Assembly: GCA_930367215.1 (NCBI GenBank)
Contig: OV884058.1
Coordinates: 220,948,208 to 221,012,207 of the forward strand
Origin: Pollenia angustigena
Lineage: Eukaryota; Arthropoda; Insecta; Diptera; Polleniidae
Direction: 5' to 3'
DNA: 64,000 nt
This document shows, one piece after another, positions 34,967 to 46,319 of the stretch (position 1 is its first letter; each line of letters begins with the position of its first letter). Position numbers and translations under genes: made by a program. Below the pieces are notes generated by a model. It was given only the letters and a program-made list of their open reading frames with translations, was not told where the DNA came from and did no database searches.

Positions 34967-36237
34967 CAGTATAACCCGGTTAATTACCCCACGCTTAAAT
35001 GCCTTTCACGCTTATTTACCTCGAGTTTTAAATCCCCGTTTTTTTTTTTCTTCCATTTTTTAAACAAAAATCCACGTTTAATTGCCATACGCTTAATTAC
35101 CCGATTCGGATAATTGCCTTAAAAATTTAACTCCCAAAACAAAATTATACCTAAATTTCATTCGTTTAATTGCCTCAGTACTATTTGACAAAATCACAGC
35201 AAGTAATGCAACAAAGTTTTACATGTTAATAATTTGAAAATATGCACTAAATTTTTTTTTTTAAAATATGCCTAAAAACAAAATATGGCTTGATTAAAAG
35301 CAAAATATTCAACAAATTAATATTTGCATTAAAAGTTATGTTATGAGGTCCAGATTCATATAGAGTTATATTCTTACAATTTTCATAGGTTTTGTTCTAA
35401 TGACAATTAAACGTATTAACCCAATTTTATCAAATTATCTAAAAACTGCTACCTTTACTTTTCGCACAAGGTTTACATGGACATACAACCAGCAAGATGG
35501 ACGGACGGACGGACACGAAAATATTACTTAAGCAAGTGTTTCCGATTCGATCGTTTACTAAACGATGCGTCTAGGTTTCTATGTTATAAGTTGCGAAAAA
35601 CATTTATCTTCAACAAAAACTTGCTTTGGCTTAAAATTGTACAGTGAAAATTTAATGTAGGTGGCGAAATTAAAGCAACAGAAAATTCATCTGTTAACCA
35701 GAATTTAAAGCAATTTTTTTTTTTGCTTAACATGTATTAAAATAAGTTTTAAAAACTTAAAATATGTGTGCAATCAAATTGCAGCAATGGTAAAAATATG
35801 GTAATTATTTACAAACAAATCGATACCAAAATTCATTTAAAGCTCTAAGCGCATAAATATATTGTTTCTGCATTCATTGGTCGCACAAGAAAAACCATTC
35901 AATTGCATATTTACGGCTTCCATGAGTAGTAGTAGAATATGATAGGACATCTCAAAAAGCACTACAGATAAAATTTAAGACAACAAATCCCATTGTTTTT
36001 ATTGCTATCTCTTAAGATTTAGCTGGTACATGTTAAAATTCCTTTCTTAAATTTTTTCATACATCAAAGTTAAGTTATCTTGTAAATAAATACGTCTAAT
36101 TACCTCACTGAGGTATTTAAACGAATTCGCTTAATTACCTCAACGAGGTAGTTAAGCGTATTCGTTTAAATGCTTACCCCGCATAATTACCCAAAAATAT
36201 TGGCATTTTTGTCGAGGTAATTATCAGTGGAATACTG
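34967..36237. mobile_element. Pogo-like non-autonomous element with TTAATTACC motif
   Basis: Ends CAGTATAACCCGGTTAATTACC and (reverse complement) CAGTATTCCACTGATAATTACC; TA on both sides (34965-34966 and 36238-36239). GCTTAATTACC-like strings are iterated inside both ends. The centre includes an inverted piece (about 35400-35540) related to the TACCC-type repeat. Confidence 0.75.
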
Positions 36238-36649
36238 TAATTTTTACGGTCGTGGGTAGAGCGTGGGTAATTTCTCTTAGGTGTAATTCAGGTGTAATTT
36301 GAAATTTTTACTTCAGAAGCCCGAATAAAATCAAGATTCGATTTCAGTGATGACATTTATTTCTTTTTAAATATTGTTGATAAGAAATGCACAGCCTTTT
36401 GAACCAAAGTCTCGGTTTCTTTTCAAGAAACGACTTCAATCATTAAACATATATATATGCCTTACGCGTGTAAAAAAATTAAATAAAAATTAATTTTTTT
36501 TTCTTGTTTTGTTGGTTGATTTTTCAAAAACGACAACATCTATAACTCGACAAATAAACATCATGCAAAAAAATATTTTTGGCAGACACATTTAAATATT
36601 ATCTTCTTGAGATACAGCAATATGTACCAAATATTAAGGAAATTCGGCA

Positions 36650-37390
36650 AAATACTTTTTACAATATTGATCTAAGACCCTATAAAGTATATATATTCTG
36701 GGTCCTTATGAGGAGAGAACTTGATTTAGCCATGTGATGTCCCTCTACCCCCCCCTTTCAATTGTTTACATATACTAGCATAATGCCCAATATGATTTTC
36801 GTTATCACCATTATTTATTTTTTCATCTATTTAACGAAATAATTTTTACAAATAGAAACTAGGAATTTTTGTGTGTTTTTGCTACTTAAAAACTCGCCAA
36901 AAAAGATAAAAGAAAACAAACACACATACATGGCACAAACTATTTTGGTGAATAAATTTCCCAACTTTGCTATTGCGGTGAACAAAAACATCAAAAGTAA
37001 TTACAAGTCAACTGTGTTGAATTTTGTGAACAGTAAACGTGCCATATTTCATTTTTATGATATTCGATTAACGTTCCTTCATGGTTCTGTTGTCTGGGGG
37101 GTGTTAAGTTAGAAACTGAGAGTTCCCTGGTTCGAATCTTGGTTTTTTAAAAAGAAAAATTTTTTTTTTAATATATTTATTTTTTTATGTTCTAAAAACG
37201 ATTTAAAAAAATATTTACCAGTTTTCGCTTTTTGAATTTTATTTATAATGAAGTTTTAAGTATTGCAAATATGTATTTATATGTAAAAATTATTTACGTT
37301 TTGTCTAGTTGCTCTGTATTCTGCTCGCACAATGGTGAAGGGTATATAATATTCGGCGCTGCCGAATATAGCACTCTTACTTGTTTTTAT
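36650..37390. mobile_element. TACCC-type dispersed fly repeat, copy 2
   Basis: Shares CCCTATAAAGTATATATATTCTGGG and the end GGGTATATAATATTCGGC...GAATATAGCACTCTTACTTG with copies 1 and 3. A tRNA-like string CCTGGTTCGAATCTTGG lies at 37121-37137 inside. The frame 36873-37112 shows no recognisable protein. Confidence 0.6.
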
Positions 37391-38258
37391 ATATGATTGG
37401 ATACAAAGCGATACTGAATTCATTTTCAATAACAAAAAAAGTCATGTTGATGTTTTAAATATTTTAATTGGCTTAAAAGCTGAGATGTACTTATGTAGAT
37501 TAAATAAAATCTTAAGGCTCAGTTAGCCGGGAGTAACAGTAACGTTGCCAATCAGCTGTTTCTTTTTGTTGTATGTAAAGCAATTAGAACGATTATAGTT
37601 AGCAGTAAGATGTTACCGGCTTTATTTTTGTACATACACACATCCAGCAAAAAGTTGTTATGAAAGAAAAAGCAAAAAGCTATTCATTTGAAAAAAGTAA
37701 GCGAAGTTTTAACTGGGGTGTGAATACAAACTGTTATGTTGAATTAGATTTTTTGACAGTCGCAGGAATTAAAAAACGCTGTAACTGACAAAACATAAAA
37801 TATTTACCAGAGTCAAAGAACCTATATGAAAGAAAGGTGAAAAAAGTTCATATCTCAAAAACTATACAACTTAGGAACATGATTTAAAAAATTATTTTTT
37901 CTCGCTTTATATATTGGCTCTAAACATTTCCACTCAAGTCTATTATTCCCGGTAATTCTGCGGCTTACAGAAAACGATTTTTTTGCGTACACACAGAAAA
38001 AAAATACCAATGTAAAATTCAAGAAATTAACATGCAATGTACTGTAGTATGGATTCAAGTAGAGCTTCTACGCGGGAAAGAATTCCCGGGAATCCCGGGA
38101 CATTTTTTTTAAAATTAATCCCGGGAAATTTTTTCCGGGAATTTTTGGGAATTTCATATTAAATTTTTTGAAATTTTAATTTGTTAGTTAAATTAAATTT
38201 TTTGAAATTTAAATTTGTTAGCATCGTTAAAATCAAAAACGAGCAATAAAAATATATG

Positions 38259-38494
38259 TGACGCGCAAAATAAAAAGGGACCTAAGGGTAAAAACCGGTT
38301 TTGTTCAGGAGAGCCATTTTAAAGATTTAAATACGTGTATCTATGGTGTACCATCACATCATAAAACGCGCATATCTCTGGTAGGGAACACTTTTGGGGC
38401 ATGGGATCGGTCTCATTCGATGCTCAGATGTTGTCCACATAAAAAAAATGAAAATTGATTTTTTTACCCTTAGATCCCTTTCTCTATGCGCTGT
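38259..38494. mobile_element. MITE with TGAC-GCGCA...CTAAGGGTAAAAA ends
   Basis: Inverted ends share TGAC(A)GCGCA, AAGGGA(C/T)CTAAGGGTAAAAA. About 236 bp. The open frame 38258-38458 spans it and is not a gene. Confidence 0.7.
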
Positions 38495-38529
38495 CACATA
38501 TTCTTAACCAAAATTACTAAAAAGTACCT

Positions 38530-38765
38530 ACAAATCAAACTATTTGTCCTAAGCCAATAAATCAACGGTCTTTTAATTGCTGATGAAATGTCTAAAAAGC
38601 TGCTTGAAGTAGAAAAATACATACTATAAAACCAACGTCTGTAGAAAGCGAGAAAACGTTTTCGGTAGCAGGTAATAAACATATCAATAGGGATTAGAAG
38701 TATAATCTCTGATGGGCTTTTAAATGCTTTAATAATACTAAAAAAATTTTGCTTAAAAGAAAATT
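38530..38765 (+). pseudogene. hAT transposase C-terminal relic
   Basis: Near 38640 one frame reads SVESEKTFSVAGN, matching the catalytic-Glu region (S-ER-FS-AG) of hAT transposases. A neighbouring frame continues RSIISDGLLNALIILKKFCL, the end of the dimerisation domain. Frameshifts separate them. This ties the CCCGGGAAT family to hAT. Confidence 0.75.
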
Positions 38766-38870
38766 AATTTTACCAAGTTGCTATTAATAATAACTACTAA
38801 ATATTAATAAGTTTTAATAATTCGTGATCTCAAAAAAAATAATAAATCCATATATCTATACATACATATA

Positions 38871-39370
38871 CAGTCAAATCCCGATAATTCGTACCCCGAT
38901 AAATCGTAATTCCCGATAATTCGTAATAAACTGTCGGTCCCTTGAAAAAATCTCGTTAATTCGTAAAATTTCCATACATTTTGGTCCCCTCGCTAATTCG
39001 TAATTTTTTTTTTCAAATAAAATCTTCTTTACCTCTTATAAATCGTAATTGTTTGCTAACTACCACTTATAATTCGTAATAAAAACAACAAAAACATAGA
39101 AATAAAGTTTTTTTGTTTACCACTATTTTTCTTTTGCGTGGGTTTTTGCTTGTGTATGGATTTATTTTCTTAAGATCAGTTTGTTACATGAATAATTTTT
39201 ATATATTTTATTTTTAACAATTGTTTTTTATGTTTTTTGTATCGTTTTAGTAAATAAATTGAAAAACCCCGTTTATTCGTACTTATTTTTTTTTAGCCCC
39301 GTTAAATCGTAACCCCGCTAAATCGAAAACCCCTATAATTCGTAAGAAATGGCCGTTCCCTTGCGGCACA
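38871..39370 (+). mobile_element. Pogo-like fragment with ATAATTCGTA motif
   Basis: Left end CAGTCAAATCCCGATAATTC after a TA. CCCCGATAATTCGTA-like strings repeat at both ends (38880-39075 and 39260-39350). The right terminus is missing. Confidence 0.6.
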
Positions 39371-39611
39371 TATGAATGTAACAATTTATTGGTTTTGTTT
39401 TGGTTTTCAATGGAATTAAAAAAGTAAAAACTTTTGACTTGAACTCATTTAATGAAATCTTTATTTTATTTAAAGAATCCCGGGAATAAGATTTTTTTTT
39501 TTTCGTTTCCCGGGAATAGAAAAAGTCCGGGAAATTAGAAACCCTAGTTGAAAGGTGTTAACACTAATAAGGGGAAGAATAAATATATGTTGGTACTGCC
39601 TGTTTTACAAT

Positions 39612-39728
39612 ATCGAACGTCAACGCTTGCATAGAAAATTATACCTATTTAAAACAAAAACAAAAATTCTAAAATTTGTTTTTGTTTTAAATGTAATTTT
39701 CTATGCGGACGTTAACGTTCGAAATCGA
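39612..39728. mobile_element. Small hairpin MITE, TTCGAACGT family
   Basis: ATATCGAACGTCAACG...ATAGAAAATTATA and its near reverse complement enclose a short A/T centre. A related hairpin lies at 48296-48399. Confidence 0.65.
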
Positions 39729-40092
39729 TGAACAGGCTGATAAGATTGTTTAATTGCATAAAACCATCACTGCCACATTTAAATTATGTTTAAAAAAAAA
39801 TCTTTGAAAAAACTTTATAAAAATTTTAAATTTTTTTTGCAACTCAAACAACATGAAAAAAAGCGGAAAACTTGACCAGTGGCAACACTGATCATTACAA
39901 AAACATTTTTACTCAGTCAACACAATAAAATACATTTTTTTTGTGTTCCCGTTTTGCCTCCGTCATCAAAAAGCAGGCTGATAATCAAACCTGTTAAGCT
40001 ACACAAATTTGCTGTAGATTTTAAATCATCGTTAAAGCCATCGTTATTCTTCGTGCTTCGCTTAGATGTTTGTGCATTTGGTTCACAAGAAG

Positions 40093-42762
40093 CAAGAAAT
40101 TAATGCAGTATTTATTCTCTTGTTGCTACGTAGTACGTATTAAAAAATTATATTCGTACTGTGTACTTCATATGCGGGATTCGAAAGAAAAAATTGAAAT
40201 GAACGCAATAACACATGCAAACAAACGATTTCCATAGAAAGAGAAGACATGCATTAAAACTTCACTGTGTGCTTTGAACAAATAAAACACAAAAGTGATT
40301 GAATCGAACTTATAGCTAAAACATGTTCATACGACTCGCACTCATACCAACTGATATATTCGAACATGTGGATAAAGCATGTTTAGTCATCAAACTGTTA
40401 AATACACGAATAAAATGGTTACTAAACGAAGTCGACTGTACTCAACGTTGAGCGTTGTTATCATGCAATAAAGGTTCGAATGATTCAGTTCTTGTATTGA
40501 ATTTGTTCAAAGCACAAGGTTTTTTTTAAAGCGTGACAAGTAATAGGTATAGTTTTTGATCAGCAAAATGTCAATTGATGCAGATTTTGTGACTGAACAA
40601 ATTCGTAAGAATGTTTACACCTTATCACCAAGACACAAAGGAAGAAGTTTCATGTGGAATATATTGGCAGAAATAATAAAGGAGGATGGAAGTTATGTGG
40701 AAGGACTTTTACATTGCCGCACATGTTCCAAGCTTCTCAAATATAACCCTCTACAAACATCCAATTTAATTCGACATAAGTGCTGTCAAACGCTTAAGGA
40801 ATCAATTACTCTAAAATATGTTACAAAAGAAGACAAACAATTAGCCATCGATATGAGTGTAGCATGGATTACTGAGGATTGCAAACCATATTCAGCCATT
40901 AGCGGTTCTGGTTTTTCTAAGCTTGCTAAGTTTTTTTTTAAAATTGGAGCCAAGTATGGAGAAAATGTTGACATTTTAGACATGCTTCCTGATGCAACAA
41001 CACTTTGCCGTAAAACGGAGAAGGTAGCAGCTGACAAAAAAAAAGAAATCAAGGACGAAATAGCAGAAATCGCGCAAAGCGGAGAAGCATCCGCTACCAT
41101 TGATTTATGGCCTGACAATTATGTGCATAGAAACTTTTTGGGAGTTACATTTCACTACCAAAAAAATATGAAGCTATATGACATCGTCTTGGGAGTTAAA
41201 TCCATGGATTTTGACCATTCGACCGCTGTTGACATTTTATATAAGTTGAATGGGTTGTTTGGTGAATTTGGAATTAACAATACGCAGGAAATTAAGTTCG
41301 TTACAGACAAAGGATCAAAGGTTGTGAAAGCGTTAGAAGATAATATTCGCTTGAACAGTAGCAGTCATTTATTTGCAAATGTCTTGGAACTTTCTTTTAA
41401 TGAAACCTTAGAAATTAAAGAGCTTGTACTATCGTGCAGGAAAATTGTTAAATATTTTAAAAAGGCTAACTTACAGAACATGTTACCAAGTTCCCTCAAA
41501 AGCGAATGTCCCATTCGAAGGGATTTGAACTTTACTATGTTCAAGTCAATAGTAGACAATTGGCTCCAAGTTAAAAAAATACTTAAAGAAAAGGAAGAAA
41601 ACCAAGGACTTTTACTAATAAATATACCAGCGCTAACAGAATTAGTTGATTTATGGAGTAGCTTTGAAATTATATTCCAGAAACTAGAATTATTTAGCTC
41701 TTCCTCCTTATGTTTCGTTATACCATCAATTAAAAAAGTCAAGATACTGTGTTTACCTAAAGAAACTGATGTAGCGGCAATACTGTCTTTGAAAACAAAT
41801 ATAAATAAAAACCTTGATAAAATTTGGAACAAAAATCTGAGCTTATGGGAAAAAACAGCCTTCTTTTTATATCCACCAGCTTTAGGTGTATCACAAACCG
41901 ATCTTACCGAAATTAAAAATTTTTGCATTTCACAAATTAACAAAAAAATGTCCTCATCACTTCATTGCATGCCAACTAGTCCATCTACATCCTATTCTGA
42001 CTTCGAGTCGCAACTATCACCTTCTGACAGTAATTGTGCAATCGAAACGAATGCAGGAACTTCAAATCAATCGCAGATCAAGAAAGACGTACAGTTCTTT
42101 TTTTCCGACTTATTAAAAAAACCAACAACCAGTACAACAAGTGCACCCAACGAAGAGATCGAAAGATATAGTAGAGAACATATTGAAATTACAGATGATT
42201 TTGATGTGCTTTATTGGTGGAAATTAAACGAAAAGTCATATCCGTTCTTATCTGAATTTGCATTGCAAGTTCTTTCGATCCCTGCCAGTAATACGGCTTC
42301 TGAACGAGCTTTTTCGTTAGCAGGTAACGTAATATCAGATAAGAGAAATCGGCTAGGTCCAAAGTCTGTAGACAGTTTACTATTCCTACATTCATATTAC
42401 AAAAATTTTAAAGTTAAATGCTATAACACTGACTAATTATTTGAGCTTTATTTTATGTGCATATTTAATTATTTTTCGATATATCTTATTAGTCAACTTA
42501 ATAAACATAAATTGGTCAAATAATCGATAAAAATTCAAAAACTATGTATGTACATATTAAGTAGATTTTGAGGTATAGCTGTATTGTACTTTCAAAGAAA
42601 TGTTAAAAAATAAATATATGATATTCTATTTCTATGTTCATCTTTTATTTGAATGTGTATTTGCGTTTCATTTCAAATATTTTTACCTTCGAATCCAGCA
42701 TATGAAAAACTGTAGGACGTACTACATAGCAGTGGCATAATAAATCACTGCATTATTTCTTG
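40093..42762 (+). mobile_element. Hermes-like hAT transposon
   Basis: An imperfect inverted repeat of about 52 bp (CAAGAAAT.AATGCAGT...TGCTA(C/T)GTAGTACGT) bounds 2.67 kb containing one intact transposase ORF. The size is close to that of Hermes (about 2.7 kb). No 8-bp duplication is visible at these ends (ACAAGAAG against ATTTTTTT), so true ends may differ or flanks may be changed. A 5' leader of about 475 bp precedes the ORF. Confidence 0.75.
40568..42436 (+). CDS. Hermes/hobo-type hAT transposase, 622 aa, full-length ORF
   Basis: It would bind element ends in the nucleus and cut and paste them, leaving 8-bp duplications. I start at ATG 40568 because the frame upstream opens only with TTG. 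A BED-type zinc finger has C50, C53, H70 and C72. The RNase H-like catalytic triad is visible: D179 in SATIDLW, D247 in KFVTDKGS and E579 in TASERAFSLAG. Order, length (Hermes is 612 residues) and conserved runs such as IVKYFKKANLQ match the Hermes group. Odd points: the CPTRW-type motif reads CPIRR, so the Trp conserved in Hermes (W319) is Arg at 318 (codon AGG, one base from TGG), and Cys before SSH is Ser. It is uninterrupted, unlike all other transposases here, hence recent, but the Trp loss may make it inactive. An AATAAA stands at 42609. Confidence 0.93.
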   Translation: MSIDADFVTEQIRKNVYTLSPRHKGRSFMWNILAEIIKEDGSYVEGLLHCRTCSKLLKYNPLQTSNLIRHKCCQTLKESITLKYVTKEDKQLAIDMSVAWITEDCKPYSAISGSGFSKLAKFFFKIGAKYGENVDILDMLPDATTLCRKTEKVAADKKKEIKDEIAEIAQSGEASATIDLWPDNYVHRNFLGVTFHYQKNMKLYDIVLGVKSMDFDHSTAVDILYKLNGLFGEFGINNTQEIKFVTDKGSKVVKALEDNIRLNSSSHLFANVLELSFNETLEIKELVLSCRKIVKYFKKANLQNMLPSSLKSECPIRRDLNFTMFKSIVDNWLQVKKILKEKEENQGLLLINIPALTELVDLWSSFEIIFQKLELFSSSSLCFVIPSIKKVKILCLPKETDVAAILSLKTNINKNLDKIWNKNLSLWEKTAFFLYPPALGVSQTDLTEIKNFCISQINKKMSSSLHCMPTSPSTSYSDFESQLSPSDSNCAIETNAGTSNQSQIKKDVQFFFSDLLKKPTTSTTSAPNEEIERYSREHIEITDDFDVLYWWKLNEKSYPFLSEFALQVLSIPASNTASERAFSLAGNVISDKRNRLGPKSVDSLLFLHSYYKNFKVKCYNTD

Positions 42763-42769
42763 ATTTTTT

Positions 42770-43221
42770 TTTTTTTATATTTATTCTTCACCAAAGCAAA
42801 AATAATCTATAGGTATACTGTTCTTTAGTGTTCCGTACGGTAGAAATATGGAAAACACAAAAAATAATATGATTGCTTCTTAATTTATTTAATTTTATTA
42901 TGATGAACATGACAATAGTATGATTACTTCTTAACGTATTATGATTAACATGATAATAATATATTTGCTCATGATATGATTTATTAATAATCGTAATATG
43001 GTTACTAAAATCATAAATCTAATCATAATATGTTCTTAGAATATGCTTACTAGGGATATCGATTATTCGAATATTCTCAAATTCGTTTTTTTTACATAGA
43101 TATGACTTAAGGTATGTACAAACCTTACATATGTTTGACAATTTCTACAAATTCAATAAACTTTATTTCTAAGATGATAGTTCTACATATATTGTTATTT
43201 AGAATTTGTTAAATAATATTT
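42770..43221. other. No gene; AT-rich with a terminus-like TAGGGATATCGATTATTCG
   Basis: Repeats of ATGATTA-like strings at 42900-43040. TAGGGATATCGATTATTCGA at 43050 resembles a hAT-type left end, but I find no partner. Confidence 0.35.
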
Positions 43222-43229
43222 GTTGTAGC

Positions 43230-43790
43230 CAAGGCGAATTCATAAAGGTGATATTTTCGAGTCATCTGTTTATTGTTTATAAATACAACTGCTTGCGATC
43301 AGTTGTAATTTTTGTTATGTTTTTGTTCACCGCAATTTAGCAAAGTTGTAAACCATAATACAAAAATTAAGAAATTACAACTCAACTGAGTTGAGTTGTA
43401 AACCGTAATAGGGGCCTAAATGTCAAGCGTTATTTACATTTTGTGAAAAAATTTGTTAAAATTTAAAATCTAAATCAAGAAAAAAAAAATTTATTTAAAT
43501 GTAATAAAACAAAAAAAAGTGAGCAAAAATATTAACAAGAGGATTTTAAAAGGCGTAAAGAATACGTGGAGCCACAATAAATTTGCAATACAGGAAAAAG
43601 ATTTACCTTTAAAAGCAATTTTGTATAAGAATTTCATAAACAAACAAATTCCTTTTATATTTTCAACCAATAATTTTGACATTCACTCTAATTTTTTCCA
43701 AAAACAAAAAAAAAATAGTATTTTTTAAAAGAAAGGGATAGCTAGCATAATGCTATCTCATGATGCGGTCACCTTTATGAATTCGCCTTG
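43230..43790. mobile_element. CAAGGCGAATT-type hAT-like element, copy 3
   Basis: Ends CAAGGCGAATTCATAAAGGTG with flanks GTTGTAGC and GTTCTAGC (7 of 8). The centre has a 69-residue open frame (43519-43728) rich in Lys and Asn with no recognised motif; it may be a fragment of the family's transposase or chance. Confidence 0.8.
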
Positions 43791-43883
43791 GTTCTAGCCA
43801 AACGTTTTGCAAAAGCAAACAATTCTTTAAGAATACTAGTGGTTACTTGTAGAACGTCAAATAGGTATTTAATAGGTGTGAAT

Positions 43884-44170
43884 TAGGGATGCCAATCGGG
43901 ATTGATTTTAGAAAATCCCGGGATTTGGGATTTTTTTTATATAAACAACACTTTCAATTTATTTATGAATTTTCAAAAGTTATTAACATATATTTTTAAA
44001 AAAGAAAAATAAGAATTATACAAATAAAAACTACAACTGAAATATAATTTTTTTTTTGTATAGAGTATAAAAACGAACATTTTTGTACACAAAAATTGAT
44101 ATATTAAAAATCCCGGGATTAATAAAAATAAATCCCGGGATTCGAGATTAGTTTTTTTGTCTCAAATCAT
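43884..44170 (+). mobile_element. hAT-like element with CCCGGGATT motif, right end unresolved
   Basis: Starts TAGGGATGCCAATCGGG; AATCCCGGGATT recurs at 43915 and 44110-44145. The flanking DNA on both sides also occurs without this block at 48610-48720, so it is an insertion. Confidence 0.6.
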
Positions 44171-44200
44171 ACCTATTATGAATTATTTTTTGTTTCTGTA

Positions 44201-44837
44201 AAGGAGCGTATAGACGACATGTTTTTGTCATCTGACATGTCAAATTTCCCACTGCAAAACACATACATGTCGTGTGTTAACTTTTTAACTTTGCTTCTGT
44301 AAAAGTCAGACGCAAAGTCATCTGACAAAATTTCAATTAGAGCGTGCTCTATTTTCTTCTGACAAACCATCTGACATCAGAAATCTATGCCGGGAAGAAA
44401 CTGGCAGCGGCGTCAACTATTGACGGAATCATTAGCCGGCTGAAGTTAATATTTTACAATACCAAGATATGTATGCTCATCTCACCATTGAATATAATTT
44501 ATGTTAATATATACATAAAAACCGTTTCATTTTAAAATTCTAAATTATTATCTTTAACATAAAAGAAAAAAATGTTAAGATGGCTAAATTATTTTACGGC
44601 GCAAATAAATATTTTCGTGGCGGCAGCAAGCTATTTTGAAACCGAGAACTACTTTGGTTTCTGCAATTACAATGCGAAAAAAAACAGAGACAATGTCAGA
44701 AGTAAATTACATGTACGTTTGTGACCGAATATTATAAACCTTATGTAAAACAGCAATTTTGACAGACATGAACAATTACATGTGACTTGAAAATTTGACA
44801 TGTCAGATGACAAATACATGTCGTGTACGGGCGCCTT
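44201..44837. mobile_element. MITE with CGACATGT...TCATCTGACATGTC ends
   Basis: Inverted ends of about 50 bp share ACGACATGT and TGTCATCTGACATGTCAAAT; TA on both sides. 637 bp. A partial relative begins near 48770. Confidence 0.8.
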
Positions 44838-44873
44838 TATAGTAGTGTCATTACACTATTTTAGGCTCGTTCT

Positions 44874-45250
44874 CAGCGTTGCCAGAATGAAGATTTTATC
44901 TTCTATTTGAAGATTTTTTGACCAAAATATGATTTAAAGATTTTTTTTTTCACATGTGAATTTGCAAATTAAGATTTTTAACTTTAAGTTTGTTTGTACA
45001 AAATAAATAATTTTTTCACAGTTTCTTAAACAGTCAATTTATAAAAAATTTAACTAAAAACCAATTTAGTTTTGTTTGAATATTATGTATTTCAATTTAA
45101 ATAGTTTCCATAATAAGAAGTACATACATATGTACTTATAACTTCAACTTTTTTGCCCTTGTTATACAAAATTTTAAGATTTCTCTCTTCAAAATAAGAC
45201 TTTTTTTTCGCTAAATGAAGATTTTCCTTCCTAATCTTCTGGCAACGCTG
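44874..45250. mobile_element. Non-autonomous hAT-type element, GAAGATTTTT family
   Basis: Termini CAGCGTTGCCAGAA and (reverse complement) CAGCGTTGCCAGAA; exact duplication CTCGTTCT (44866-44873 and 45251-45258). GAAGATTTT is iterated at both ends. Only 377 bp. Confidence 0.93.
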
Positions 45251-45368
45251 CTCGTTCTATATACAAGTAATTAGTTACTGTTTTGTATAATTAATTGAAA
45301 TAAAAATTGTATGCAACAGTTCTTAAACGTTTACTTGCAAACAAGACGTGGATTTTTACGATACATAT

Positions 45369-46055
45369 GGCTTTTTCCAAAAAAAACGTCAACCACAAAA
45401 AATTTAAAAAAAAAAAATTATTTTCAAGATTTATTTAGAGAATTGCTTATATTTTTTTAATATATGCGTATAAATTAATTGATTCGAAAAAAAAAGATAA
45501 ATGGTAAACAAAGTACTACAACTTTTAGCACATACTTGTGTATATACTCTAATCTAAGGCATATTTATGATCTGAAAAACATTTTTTATTAAGTTTCTTA
45601 TATAAAGAATTATAAATAGCAACATAAAAAAATTTTAAATCATGGTGGAAAAATTCTCCCGTTTACAATGTCCCGTTTACAATTTCTTTAACAATTTATT
45701 TTAAAAAATGTAATTCATATTTTATTTTGAAATCGACACCATTTTTAGGGCACATTAGTACGCAACATTTTAAAATTAATCCCAATAAAATATTGTGTCA
45801 GGTTTCGCAGAAATCACTGTTTAAACGGTTACCGCTTAAACCCTACTTCCGTTTTTTGTCCCGTTTACAATCACTGGTTTTTTGCAATTATCTCGGAAAC
45901 CACGACAGTAAGCGAAAAATTTCATTTGCGGAAATTAAAGAGCAAATTGAGAGTTAAAAGAATTATTAATTTAAAAAATGAAAATCAGGTTGTTTTTTAC
46001 AGTTTTGTCAATATAAACGTGTGCGAATGTCCCGTTTACAATCTTGGAAGTGCCC
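45369..46055 (+). mobile_element. Element with CCCGTTTACAAT motif, copy 2
   Basis: Nearly identical to 19279-21026 minus its nested insertions. Ends GGCTTTTTCC and GGAAGTGCCC, flanks ATATG and ATATA. The 76-residue frame 45727-45957 is shared with copy 1 but has no recognised motif. Confidence 0.75.
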
Positions 46056-46189
46056 ATATAGGTATAGATATATGTGTGTTTTTCCGAAACAATTTGTAAT
46101 ATATAATGTATTTTTTTAAAAAAATTTAGTTTATTTTTTGTTATGATTAGATTTCGATGAAAATAATTTAATAAATACATGTTTGTTTT

Positions 46190-46309
46190 TGAAAATTTTC
46201 CTGTTTTTAAAGTTGCCCCTTTTTTCTCAGGATTCCCCTTTTTGTGACACATTTTTTTGGAAAATCCCCTTTTTGTGCCCCTTTTTGAAAATTTTGAACG
46301 GCAACGCTG
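46190..46309 (-). mobile_element. End fragment of the AAAAAGGG hAT-type family
   Basis: Reverse complement starts CAGCGTTGCCGTTCAAAATT and continues with AAAAAGGGG strings as in copy B. Only this terminus is present. Confidence 0.7.
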
Positions 46310-46319
46310 GCCTTAAGGT

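Larger units (their letters stand above)
38060..39546. mobile_element. hAT-type element, CCCGGGAAT family, with nested insertions
   Basis: Termini TAGAGCTTCT and (reverse complement) TAGGGTTTCT; flanks GATTCAAG and GTTGAAAG agree at only 5 of 8. TTCCCGGGAAT is iterated inside both ends (38080-38145 and 39475-39535). A hAT dimerisation-domain relic (38640-38765) supports the class. A MITE (38259-38494) and a pogo-like fragment (38871-39370) are nested. Confidence 0.7.

Noticed and set aside
37080..37150. tRNA gene suggested by GGTTCGAATC
   Set aside because: Only a box-B-like string; no acceptor or anticodon stem could be folded, and it sits in a dispersed repeat.
34927..39886. One 5-kb hAT element bounded by CAGTGTTGCCAC and AGTGGCAACACTG
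   Set aside because: The 8-bp flanks (GTTTACAT and ATCATTAC) differ and subterminal motifs do not match, so pairing is unsupported.
41365..41943. Antisense 192-residue frame
   Set aside because: It is a shadow of the Hermes-like transposase on the other strand.
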